Assembly (NCBI GenBank): GCA_038049695.1
Contig: CP142453.1
Location: 132,420,001-132,484,000 of the forward strand
Length of the DNA stretch: 64,000 bases
DNA from: Cinnamomum chago
Lineage: Eukaryota; Streptophyta; Magnoliopsida; Laurales; Lauraceae
Direction: 5' to 3'
Of this stretch, positions 24,468 through 35,617 are shown in pieces. Position 1 is the first letter of the stretch; the number at the start of each line of letters is the position of its first letter. A model generated the notes under the pieces. It was not told where the DNA came from, made no database searches, and saw only the letters and a list, made by a program, of their open reading frames with translations. The position numbers and the translations under genes were made by a program.

Positions 24468-27400
24468 CTATACAACACCACCACTCTCAAGCTTTTCTAT
24501 TCTAGCAATACACTCCTCCATGCACTCCTTATACCCACCTGCATTATGCACGTGCCGGGCAAGCTCCAAGCCTATCTTCATCCATCTCATTGCCACATCC
24601 ATCTGACCGAGCCTGCCGGGCAGGACAGACCGGTTCCATGCAGTTGTGGCGAGCCACTTCCCCTCCTCTGCAGGGTACTCTCCCTCCTTCATCCCCACCA
24701 GGATCCTGCAGGCATTCCTGTACATGGCATAGGCCTCATTCTCCGCATCACCATTCCGGATCCCTGCTAGCATGATCAGCTTCCTGATGACGAGGGCTAC
24801 AACCTGGTAGTCGGGCACGGGAGAGGCAATGAGTGTGGTGAGGCAGCTGTTGAGTGCGAAATGAGCTGCTTCTGGGTTCGGGTGTGGGCCTTGAGAGGCA
24901 GCCAGACCCATCTGGAGGAGGTGCTGTGGTGTGCACTGCTTGGAGGAGGCAAAGCTCTTTATTAGATGGAGCTGTTGGGACTGAGTGTTATCTAGTCGAC
25001 GACATAGATGGTAGGAGTTGAATGTGTGAAGGAAGAAGAAGCTAGGGTCGATGGTAGCTCGGTCATCAGTTGGTTGGGTTGTGGTGGACATCGATGTTAG
25101 TATCTGCAATACATTGATGGAGAGAGTGAGTTCTGAAGGCATTCATGGTGTGTTTCGATGGAACCAACTACAAATCAAAATTACTTTTGAAAAACTTGAA
25201 AGAACTTAAAGTCACAGATTGTGGTTACTGTTATTTTATCAAAAGAATTTTCCAAATTAATACGTCTTTGACAATACTTCTTTACTGTCTTACTATTGTG
25301 AGTGGGCTTGACTATTGAAAATAGTAGTGAAAGAATTAAAACTCTAAAGTGGGACCCAACTATTAAAAAAAATTGATCCACTAAAAGCACTGTTTATTCG
25401 TATTTTGGAATTTTACCCCAATAGAGAGTTCATGCTCACATAGAATTGAGCATTTAATTAAAAAAAATGTGATTAATCCCATCTTATGCATATTTATAAA
25501 TCAGTCAATCTCCAAAGAACCATGAATATGCATAATATGGGGCTAGTCAGTTAAGCTTGTGCTACCAACTGCACTATCTCCCGGGGGTGGGGGGGGAGGA
25601 TGGGGATGGGGATAAACAGAGAGATTGAACCAAGATTTTTTAGACTGCCCATGGACTGGAAGGGTGTTTGTTTTCGATAGGTGGAGTCAAAGCCTCAGAG
25701 GATCAGGACTCTAAAAGTTGACTGGAATGAGTAAAAAATGTAAAAATCATTCACTATGTGTTTGCAATTGGGGTCCATCCAAAGTTGGAAAAGGGAGACA
25801 AGTTAGCAAAACTTTTGTTACCTTTCCAGCTCTGTCCAGCAATTCAACTCCTCTTTTCACATCCAAATCCTCCAAAACGGCATCCTTCTCCTTTTCATTA
25901 GTGATCATGGCAGAGACACTCAAGATCAATGACTTGCAAACCATGGCAAGGCTTCCTCTATCTGCTTCACCTCCCATCACACCATAGAACTCTGACGCCA
26001 ACATGAATCCCTGTGAAGAGAAGTCATATTTCTTCTCTTTACCAGTTTTTATACCCATGTTCCATGAATTCCCCGCAAACCAGTTCAGTTCGCGACTACC
26101 AACTGCCCCATCTCCAAAGAACTTTTCAGCGCCAAGCTCGGCCATTCGGGTCCGAGTGCGGTTCATGCATCTCAAGATCTCATGCTCATTGTCGGAGCCG
26201 TGGAAGAGGATGGCGACGAGGCTGCGGAGAACAGCAACTTCCGGCATGGGCATTGGTTTTTCAGGGGCATAGAGGTCGAGTAGGGTGGACAAGGCAGCGG
26301 CGGCTACTGGTAGTGACTGACAAGCCATGGCTTCATGGGCAGACAGGGTGAGGAATTCTGGGTTGAAGTCGAGGCAGTTTAACATGGATTGGATCTGTTC
26401 GATGGCCGCACTTTCGTCCTTCTTTTGCAGGCAGATCTTCAACTGCAGAAATCAAGAGGTGTTTTGATAAATACATGGGCCAATAAACTGCTCGTAAAAT
26501 GGCCATTTCATGCATGGTAGATGGCATATTTTATTACAAAAACCAGATGTATTCATATGGATGAATGGATAGGTCGGGTGCAAGTCTACTCCGATTAGAT
26601 ATACTGCTTATTCTATTAGACCCAGAGTCATTCCTAGCTTCCTAGTCAGACCCGAGCCCAGCCTTTCATAATGTAGATGTCATGTGGCCCATCCGGGTTA
26701 GATATCATGGGCCAGGTCATGAAATCTGACCCGACCTTATATGACCAGAAAATATGCGGGTTAAAGCCCAGACTATTTAGATAGATGACCAGGAAAAAAG
26801 GCAGGTCCCACCACTTGGGCATAAAAACCTCAGCCAAGCAAGCTGGACCTAGAAATGGGCACTACCAGAGAGTGGGACCATTGAGAATTTTCTGAGCCAA
26901 AAGCTATAGAATCATAAAAAGGGGCCCACCATTAATATTTAAATTGCTTAAAATTACTCATAAGCCTCATCATTGAGGAAAATTTTGCTCCAAAAAGAGG
27001 TATACCAACCATAGGATTAATCCTGCCTATATAGTATGTGAATAAAATAAGAAAGGAGCTAAATCATGTGTTTACACATAATCGGCGGGTGATGGGTACA
27101 ACTCGGAATAGACTAAACATTTTTTTTTGTGAAAAAACAAGGTGGGAGACACTGCTTTGATAGGTTCAGATTAAAAGGTAGGCCACACTGATGGATTTAT
27201 AGCATTGGGCTCAAAGAGTTCTGGGTGCTACTCTTACTAGATGCATCCGGACTCTTACCATGATTTAGAAACTGAAAACTAACACTCATGCTAAGTTATG
27301 ATTATCATATCTTATCCCCGATAGAGCATACAAATGAAACAAATGGGGTGGACTCAGATTGAAGCGAGAGCAAAGAGGACCATTATTACTCTCCAAGAGC

Positions 27401-29789
27401 CGAAAATTTTAACAAAACTGTGTATGGATGACCCAGGAATTGGATCCAACCGTCTATAAGGAGGCTTGGACCACATGGATCAGACCCAAACTTGACCCGT
27501 TTGAGTGAATCTACAAAGAGAAAAATACTACTTTACAATCTCATCTGTCATCCTTACCTTGAAAAATGCGCATGCTATGTTAGGATTCAGCTGGAAAAAG
27601 AAGAGGGAAACACAAATCAGGTTACAGAAGCAAATGGCGTTTGAAGAGAAGAGAATAGGCTAACATATGGACCTTTTGGGCCTCGTTGATGTATTCTTCA
27701 GCTCGATCGAGCTGGGATAGCCCAAGGTGGCAGAGACAAAGGACCCTGAAGCTCTTGGCTCGTAGAATCCTATTCTCAACATCATGTGGCACGTAAAGCA
27801 TCGATTTCTCGAACATCTCCGCGCTCACTTCATAGTCTTTTGATCTGAAAAACTCAGCTCCGCTGCAAACAGATCAGATGTTTGCAAAAAAAAAATTTAG
27901 AAATTACAAATCAGAGAAAGGAGTTTAACAAAATACTGCATGTTGTAGGCCCACATGGGCTCAATAAGGCTAGTCCAAGATCCAGTCAGATGATCCTGTC
28001 AAAGCAAAACAGTTGGTGGGCTCCCGTTGTTCTCAACAGAACACGCTTCCTATAACAGTTCAGGATTTAGGTTCATGATTCACTTCATGTCAGCTATCGA
28101 AGTTTGCTTCTCATCACCCATCTAATAAGATTCTCTATTTATATTCAATCAATGCTATAATTAGTTGCAAGATGTGCGATTTTGGGAGTGATTTAGAGTG
28201 ATTACAAATGATTTTGGGAGTGATCGGAGTGGATAATTGCATAATTTGTGTGCTAGTGAATGATTGTGAAAGTGATTAGAGGGGATAATCACAATTACCC
28301 ATACCATTTCAGGGAAGCGATGGACGGCTAAAAAACCTCTATAAAGGCAGCTAGCAACTTTGCACGGACGTGATTTTCCTGGCCGGTGGGGCCCACCAAC
28401 AAACCATGACCAGTCCTAACATACGCTTATTTCATGCGCGGGGCGCTAGTTAGCGACGAACCTGTTCCACAGCACGGCGTGCATAGCCCACCTATCCTTC
28501 CCGTCTCCGGCGAAAAGAGTCACCACCCTCTCATCCGCCACCAGCTCCGCCACCACCTTCGCCATCATCCTCCCCCCCTCTCCGCCTCCACCTAAAGCTG
28601 CGAGCCTCTGCACCACCCGAACCGCCGATCCGGCGCTGACGTGGCACCTCCCCATCATCCCCAAAAAAATCCCCTTCACCGCCTCCGCCCCCGCCACCCC
28701 CGCCCCTTCGAAAAACGCCTCCACCGCCGAAACACAAACGCCCTCAGGAACCTCCTTATTTACGACCATGCCCCTCAGCTCCTTCTCCGCCTCCTTACAC
28801 CTCCCCAATCCCAACCACGCCTTCATCGCCAAAAACCCCACGCTCGCATGCTCCCCGCAAGTGCCGCCACCCTCCCTCAAAACCCTAACGCACTTCACCA
28901 CGCTCTCGAACTCCTCCCTCTGCAGATGCGCCGCCGCCAGAAACCGCAGCGATCTCGACCGTAGATCTCTCAGATCTAGTGTTTTCGCGACCGCCGATCC
29001 CTTATCGCACAGATCGACCGCTTCCTCGATCAGCTTCAGTGCTTCGTTGCTTTTCGATCCTTGATCTTTCGACAGCACGAACTTCCCAAACTGCAAGTAC
29101 TGCTCTGCTAGGGTTTTGTAGCTCTCGATCTTACCAAATAGGAGGTTTTTCGATCGATTGAGCAAGGCGAAAGCGACATTCCGATCTGAGATTTCCCATG
29201 CGGTTCGAGATCTCGCGATGTTCAGATCTAAGAGGAATCTCTCCTCTTCCGCGTCAGAAACCCGTTCGATCGCTATCTTCGACACCTGATCTGTTGCTCG
29301 ATCGAAGCAGCTCTCTGCGAGATCGAATTTTCGCAGATCGTGCCAGATCACGCCGGTTTTGTAGAAGAAGGAGGCGGATTTGAAGGCGGGAGATGGAATG
29401 CAGGCGACTGGTCCGGCAATTTGGAGGAGCTCGGCGGAGATCTGGCGGAGCTTGGCGTTTTCTTCGGCGATCTTGTGGCGGAGATCGGGAGGTTGTTGGG
29501 AGCGGATCTCGACGGCATTAGTGAGGTCGACGCAGGCGTTCCAGAGGCGGTAGCTGAGCTTCCAGAGGTGGAGCTTGGCGGATTCCGGCAGTGGCGGCAG
29601 TGGATGGACGGAATTGAGGCGAGATAGGGGCTTTTGGAGGGAGGAGGAGAGTTTTCCGGCGAGGAGATCGTCGGGAGAGAGGTGCTCGGCTTCTTTGACG
29701 AAAGCTTCGATTTCGTCGACGGGAAGGGAGGGAGAGGCGGAGACGGCGGCGGGAGGTCGGAGATCAGGTGAGAGTTCGGAGATTCTCAT
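24468..29789 (-). CDS. ZIP4: Meiotic crossover TPR protein ZIP4 (SPO22 family)
   Basis: Five exons on the minus strand: 29789-28462, 27862-27673, 27590-27558, 26442-25822 and 25103-24468. All have GT/AG borders and join in frame to 935 aa, essentially the length of Arabidopsis ZIP4 (about 936 aa). The third exon is only 33 nt. The protein is a helical TPR array (for example [20 protein letters not shown], residues about 142-161, and [20 protein letters not shown] across exons 1-2) covering the SPO22/ZIP4 domain. ZIP4 is a ZMM scaffold in the meiotic nucleus, needed for class I crossovers and chromosome pairing. The start is the first ATG, in [12 protein letters not shown]. Exon 1 is much richer in G+C than the other exons, with Gly-rich codon runs near residues 393-407. 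It lies convergent with the FRL3-type gene. Confidence 0.94.
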
Positions 29790-29799
29790 TTGGCGGGAA
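29789..29799 (-). promoter_or_regulatory. E2F-like site at the ZIP4 start codon
   Basis: TTTGGCGGGAA on the plus strand (TTCCCGCCAAA on the gene strand) fits the E2F/DP consensus and overlaps the first base of the ZIP4 start codon. E2F sites drive S-phase and some early meiotic genes. One site so near the ATG could be chance or lie in the leader. Confidence 0.3.
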
Positions 29800-29849
29800 T
29801 TTGAATCGGGAGTCTGGAGGTGTTGTAATTTATATTACTCTAATAAATA

Positions 29850-30829
29850 AGGAGGGAAAGGATAAATCTTATGGTTTTTCTTTTTGTATATTAACCCTTC
29901 ACATTTTTTAGGATTTAAAAATAGACCCCTGTAGTTTCCGCATTGAAGAGTGATGCATCTCTGCAGATTTTGGGGATAAGACAGGTATTAAAGACTGTAC
30001 CTACTGGGGTTTATTTCTAAATATTAAAAACTCTAGGGGGTATATGGTATATTGTGGTGTTTGTGCATGTGTTGGTTGGGTTCATACCCAGCCATGTGGT
30101 CCAAACCAGGCAGTAGCCCCTATGTATAAGATTGGTCTCCTAATCCTAGTCTTTGACTCTCCAATCAATAGAAATGCATATTGAATTTTGACCATTGACT
30201 AATTTTCTTTATATTACCTGTCCAGTTAGATGAGACTAGAAAAATCTTGCACTTATTAATTGAGTAGCAACCATTGCCTCTACTTGTTTTCAACCCAACA
30301 AGACACTATCTGTCTAATTTATGATTCAGTTAGTCCATTTTTTTTTTCCTAGTGTGAAACTTCCGACCTAATTAATGAATGGGGGTATGGGTTTAGTCCA
30401 TTCTTTCTATTCAACAAGCAAAACCTGATAAAAATCCAACCCAACCTGTCTAAATAATGTATACATTGAGCCTATACATGTTACCTGTCGGGATCTATTA
30501 AATTCAACCCATTTCCACCCCTACTTGAATTTTGGACAATATGGAAATTAAAGCTTGATCAAAGGTGGATTTCATTAGCGATGATGCACATATAATTCAT
30601 AGATACGGCAAGGACACGCCGTAAATACGGCCGGAACACGGATTTTACACATAAAAAGTAAAGTATCAGATATAATACGACACGATACGTTGTCCATTTT
30701 AAAATATACGTACATCATAATTCATTTGCATAGCAAATCTTAAGTAATTCATATCTTTCAATAAAAATAAAAAAGATATTAAACAATTCATCAACCAGTG
30801 TTGACCGCACCTTCCAATATCACTAGTTA
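29850..30829. other. Intergenic between ZIP4 and the first kinase segment
   Basis: AT-rich, with a stretch of repeated TACGGC/ACGATACG-type words at 30600-30690 that may be transposon sequence. No exon seen. Confidence 0.45.
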
Positions 30830-31187
30830 AACAAACACAAAAGTCAACAAAAGGACGACTCATCACCTCCTCACTTAAACTACACAAGGTTGGATTTTGA
30901 CTCTTGGGAAAATTTGTACCAACAATAGGGATTGACAACGTGGTTCAGTCCGTATCTCACAGCTAAACTGTTTGTTATGTTGCAGAAAACCAGGGAGGCG
31001 ACTGAGAGAAAGAACACAATCAACTGAAAGGTATTAGTATTACTTCCAATCTTGAGAGAGAGAGAGAGAGAGAATTTGGATCTTCTCCTATGCTGTGTTA
31101 CTTTTTAATTAAAACTGTAATAGATGGCTTTGCAGATCTTGATTTTGGATTAAAAGTCAAGCGACCCAGTTGGGAATTTGTTCATTG

Positions 31188-33318
31188 ATGGCTTGTGGAT
31201 GCAACTTCTACTATGGTTAGTCTTGATCAGTGGAAAGGGATTTTCCCACAAGAAAACATATAATCTGGACCGTCTTAAAAGCTTAGGGGCTATTTGGGTC
31301 TTGTTTGTTAAATGCATATCAATCATTTCTCTGCTTCTTCTTTTTTGTTAAATGAATATCAATCATTTCTCTGCCTCCTAACCTCATTGTTTAAATTTGG
31401 CCAACTTGAACTTAACTACTCTGTTCGGAATCAGTTAGACCCGTTTCACTCAGTCAGCTGACCTGACATCATTGTTTAAATTTGGCCGACTTGAACTCAA
31501 CTGCTTTGTTCAGAATCAGTTAGACCCGTTTCACTCAAGTCAGCCGACCTGATTAGGGTGTGTCAAGGTGAGTTTTGAATTTTTGTTGTCAATGGACCAG
31601 GGTAGGACAGGTTCCAAGCTTTAACATGGTGGATAAAGTTTAAGTTGCCCATGTGACCTAGGGATCAAATGTTGTTAATAGTATGGATCTAACTGAGACC
31701 TGACCAAAGCCACTCATTTGGTAGTTCAATACTGATTCAGTCTAGTTCACAAATTTTATCAAATGTCCCCATGTCCAACTTCATTTTAGAACTTCAACAG
31801 TTTTTTTATTATTTACTTATATTGAATGTATATTTTTTAAATTTTTATATTTTCTGAATTACCCTTATTTAGAAGGGATTTTGTATTAAGTTATCTTAAA
31901 TCAAGATTCAAAAGAGGATGTATTAGTAAGGTTGTGGATCATTACTTAAAAAGTCTCTGACAGGGTTGTTCATTCAGTGATATTTCAATAGTGGACTTTA
32001 CAATTTAAATAAAATTAATGCTGAACGAGAAAATTGAATTGATACATTAAAGTTGGAGAACCGTAGAAAAAAAAAGAGATATGAATCTACCCTATTCAAT
32101 TGGTAAACTTTCCATTCTGAGTGTGAATACGAATTCGAAGAATTACTTCCTGGAATACCCTTTAGCATGTGTATCTTTGTTAGTATGAATCAAATTTGAT
32201 TGATGGTGTTGCAGTGGGTTTTGATACATAGACTGGAATACTCCATACCACTCTATTGTTTTTGTAACCATATGAAATGGAAGCATCTTCAATTCTACTG
32301 AGAGATACCCTGTAATTGTGTTATTGTAGGTAATGGCCGACGTGTGAAAAGAGAAAGGGAGCAATGGTTCCTGAAAAATGGAGCTCGACTCTTGCAAGAG
32401 CAAATCTCAACTTGTGAGGGTAAAGTCAAACCACTTCAATTCTTCTACGCAAAGGAGCTATCAAAGGCAACCAACAACTTCGATAAGAGACTTATTTTGG
32501 GTTCAGGAAACGCATACACCACTTACAAGGGAAGCCATGAAGGCCGCACACTTGTTATTCGACAATCAGCTGGTCGCTATGAGCACTGCGTAGACCGTGT
32601 TTTCAATGAGATTGTCATGCTGTCCCAACTAAATCACAGGAATGTGGTGAGGATCTTAGGTGGTTGTTTTGAGACTGCAATCCCCGTGCCAGTTTTCGAA
32701 TTCGTAAGCAAGGGATCTCTGGATCGCCATATCCATACAAAGGACCTTTCCAATAAAATTTCTTGGGAGAATCGTCTAAGAATCGCGACTGAAGTAGCAG
32801 ATGCGATTGCCTATCTGCATACAGGTACCTCTATACCAATTGTGCATCGAGACATAAAATCCTCAAACATTTTATTGGATGAACACTACACCGCCAAGGT
32901 TGCTAACTTTGAGCTGTCTATATCAATCCCCTTGGGCAAGACACAGGTAGAATCCATTGTTGTAGGTACTTTTGGGAGCATCGATCCAGACTATTGTAGT
33001 ACTGGACGAGTAACAGAGAAGTGCGATGTTTATAGCTATGGGGTGCTTCTGCTTGAACTTTTAACTGGGAAGAAGACTTTCGAACGGAGGGACACTGGAG
33101 AGCGTGGTGGATCTCTGTTGGTGGACTTTGCAATTTCATCGATGAAAGAGAATCGGCTACACTTGATATTTGAGTCTTGCATTTTGAAGGAGAGTAACAT
33201 GGAGCAATTAATGGCTTGTGCAGAGCTTGCTATGAAGTGCATCAAATGGAAGCCAGATGAAAGCCCAACAATGAAGTCAGTTGTGCAAGAGCTCAGGCAA
33301 ATAAAAGAGATCCTCTGA
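31188..33318 (+). CDS. ZRK/WAK-like receptor-like cytoplasmic pseudokinase, copy A
   Basis: A 28-nt first exon (31188-31215, MACGCNFYY plus one base) joins exon 2 (32330-33318) at GT/AG borders to give 338 aa. It has no signal peptide, EGF or membrane segment; the Cys residues near the N-terminus could be acylated. The REREQWFLKNGARLLQEQI stretch and the SISIPLGKTQV segment resemble ZED1-related kinases (RLCK XII), a WAK-related group. Catalytic sites are changed: Arg87 sits where VAIK Lys is expected, and DFG reads NFE (202-204). HRD (182-184) and the alpha-C Glu (E103) remain. A pseudokinase is therefore likely. ZRKs bind the NLR ZAR1 as decoys or adaptors in Arabidopsis; that role here is inferred. 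The alternative is a degenerate WAK-like kinase. Confidence 0.85.
31384..31552 (+). repeat. Tandem duplication, 85-bp period, in the kinase A intron
   Basis: A block starting TCATTGTTTAAATTTGGCC occurs at 31384 and 31469 with few mismatches. A shorter 41-bp duplication (AAATGCATATCAATCATTTC and a near copy) precedes it at 31307-31375. These are absent from the paralogous intron and help explain its smaller size (666 against 1114 bases). Confidence 0.8.
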
Positions 33319-34129
33319 AAGAGACAATTTAGAAGAACAAGTTCTATTTACAAATCGAAGTAGAAAAGGATACTCAAGAATAGAAGTAGGAAATTCATGA
33401 AGGCAATGTTCTTAAGCTTTATTTGTTTAGTGTATCTCTATGAATTGCCCATGTAATCCATTCCCCATATATACATATTCAGAACGTGGTTTCTTATGGC
33501 TGAAGCTAATGCTGGTTCTTTTTTCTTTCTTTTTTTCTGAGTAGTTGCATTTTGTCATACCCCATGTTTCATAGCTCTCTTCGCAATATTAGTTGTTTTT
33601 TTTCTTTTAGTTTTAGCGATTAGTTCATTACCAAACCAAAACTCTACAGCCACAGAAACATCGAGCGGCTATAACTGTGTTCCCATTTCCCAACCCCAAA
33701 AGGTTGGTCATTCATGATTAAACCACAATGGGAAATTATAATGGATCAACCAGCTATTATTTGGGAAGGATTTGGTTAAAATTGGGGTATGCAGGGGATC
33801 ATTTCTCAGGGCCTATTACAGGGGAGCTTTGAAGAGACAATTTTTTTCATTCTAAGATGAGTTCCGCTTCAACTTTTGTTTGTTTTGGAGCAGTGTAGAG
33901 GCCATAAGAGCATAATCTCAAAAGAAAGTTGGTATTTTTTTTTCCTAATGTGCTAACCAAGCAGAATTCTCTGTGCATGCAGCTGACTTATGATTTGCTG
34001 CAACTTCATGTTTTGTTGACACATGAGCGCTGTGGTCACAGTGGTGGCACAAAAGAACCAAAACTGGTTTGTTGAGTCAAATCAACAATAACAAGAGATA
34101 AAGAGGAAGAGAAGTATAAAACTGTTTAT

Positions 34130-34335
34130 TGCGAGAAATCCATGATAGCCCAGTGGAAAGGGGAATCCCATCCCAACTTACCTTGAGTGCCAAGGATCGA
34201 CCCGGCCTCATACTTTTTATAAGTGGGAATGTGTGGCGGATCATGGAACACTATGGTGGAATTAACACAGGCAGAGCACAACCAATCACTGGAGCACCCT
34301 ATGAGATGACCCCTTGGCTGATAGATTAGACTAGT
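34130..34335 (+). mobile_element. Possible SINE relic with Pol III boxes
   Basis: TAGCCCAGTGG (34146-34156) fits an A box. GGATCGACCCG (34194-34204) is one base off a B box. Spacing is plausible for a tRNA-derived head. No A tail or target duplication was identified, so this is weak. The 66-codon ORF across it is not credible as a gene. Confidence 0.3.
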
Positions 34336-34339
34336 TTAG

Positions 34340-35137
34340 GAATATGATTGTTTTTAATTCCGCCCCATGTAACTGAGAGAGGGAAGAAACAAAAGTATTA
34401 TAACAAAATGAACATTGTTTTTGGGTTATTACTAGGAGAGCTCCTTTTAAAGTCTAATGTGGTTCATATATGATTTTAAAACAAAGTTTAGAACAGTGCA
34501 TCATCCTGCGTCAAAACCTGAATGTATGGACTCATTTTATGTGGGCCTCAACAAGACACATGTCACCTGATTTGGCAAGTGAAGCTGGACATTTAACACC
34601 CTGTGTAGTGTGTACACATTTTTTGAACTTTTAAAATCTATTTTACGATTCAACCAGATAAACCAGTATATTTATTCACTACAACAAATTGCATATTTGC
34701 CGATGAATCTTGCCGATGTACTCTAATTAAATATGTCGCAAAAAATGTGTTTAGCCTACGCATCATAACGTTAGCAAAACATAATAATATATTGGACAAG
34801 TGGTGGATAAAGTCTCGCATTTGATTTAACTTCGTCCACTGTTTGAGATTAATCATTGATTATCATAAATAAATAAAAAAACAAACAAAAGTATATCGAT
34901 TGACAGCGGTGAAAATTAGAGTGTAAATTTGAATAGGTTTGAATAAAGTTTAGATTGTATTTTCTATCTTCTTCTCTCTTCTTCTTTGATATAAATTGGG
35001 GTATTTTCTTGTAATGAAAGTACAATAAATTATATTCAAACTTATTTTCTCAAATTTTCATAGAACACTTTGCTAACCAAACACCTATGATTGTTTTAAT
35101 GAACTCAACATATTTATGATCTTAGAAGAATCACGAC
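34340..35137. other. Intergenic, nothing recognised
   Basis: AT-rich sequence with no exon and no repeat border that I can support. Confidence 0.45.
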
Positions 35138-35410
35138 CGTAGAATCTTACATCCCATTGAACTACCACTTATCCCAAAATCAATTGGTGATGAGAACGGC
35201 ACAACAATGGTTTTGTGGTGAGGGCAAGGACTCGACCACAATTATTACCGCTTAGGAGCGAGGGTGGATGTGCCGCCGCAACTCCTTTTGCGCAATTCTC
35301 AAAACCTATCAGACTCTGATACCACTTGTAGACCTGTCATGCTTTGATACCACTTGTAGAATCTTATAACCCATTAAACTACCACTCATCCAAAAATCAA
35401 TTGGTGATAG
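35138..35410. repeat. Direct repeats with a tRNA-Met-type motif, LTR-element debris
   Basis: A block of about 51 bases (TAGAATCTTACATCCCATTG and onward) at 35140-35190 recurs at 35357-35407 with several changes. CTCTGATACCACTTGTAGA at 35314-35332 recurs with one change at 35342-35360. The latter contains the complement of a tRNA-Met primer-binding site, so the region is probably fossil LTR-element sequence. No ends could be placed. Confidence 0.5.
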
Positions 35411-35617
35411 GAACGGTGAGGGCAAGGGCTCGACCACAATTATAAACGCTCAGGAGGGAACGTGGATGTTGACCTCAACAACAACTCAAAATAGGAGAAT
35501 GTACATTTACTTTTTTTTATAAACTGCTCTTTTGTTTTCTTTGTTTTTTCCTTTTCCCTGCAGTGTAATGCCTTTTTGCTTTGAATTTCTAAAAATCCTA
35601 ACCAATATCTTGCATTA

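Larger units (their letters stand above)
30830..34080 (+). repeat. Segmental duplication, copy A (kinase 1 and flanks)
   Basis: This block aligns in the same orientation with 49410-57090 once two solo LTRs are removed from the latter. The similarity covers leader sequence (GCAGAAAACCAG at about 30984 and 49551), both exons, part of the intron and about 700 bases downstream (GGAAGGATTTGGTTAAAA at about 33762 and 54135). Borders are approximate. Confidence 0.8.

Noticed and set aside
28531-29850. Several ORFs antisense or out of frame to ZIP4 exon 1
   Set aside because: Shadows of the GC-rich exon with biased composition.
32344-33318. Kinase A starting at the non-ATG codon at 32344
   Set aside because: The frame is open upstream to a good acceptor at 32329, and a conserved 28-nt first exon with ATG exists in both paralogues.
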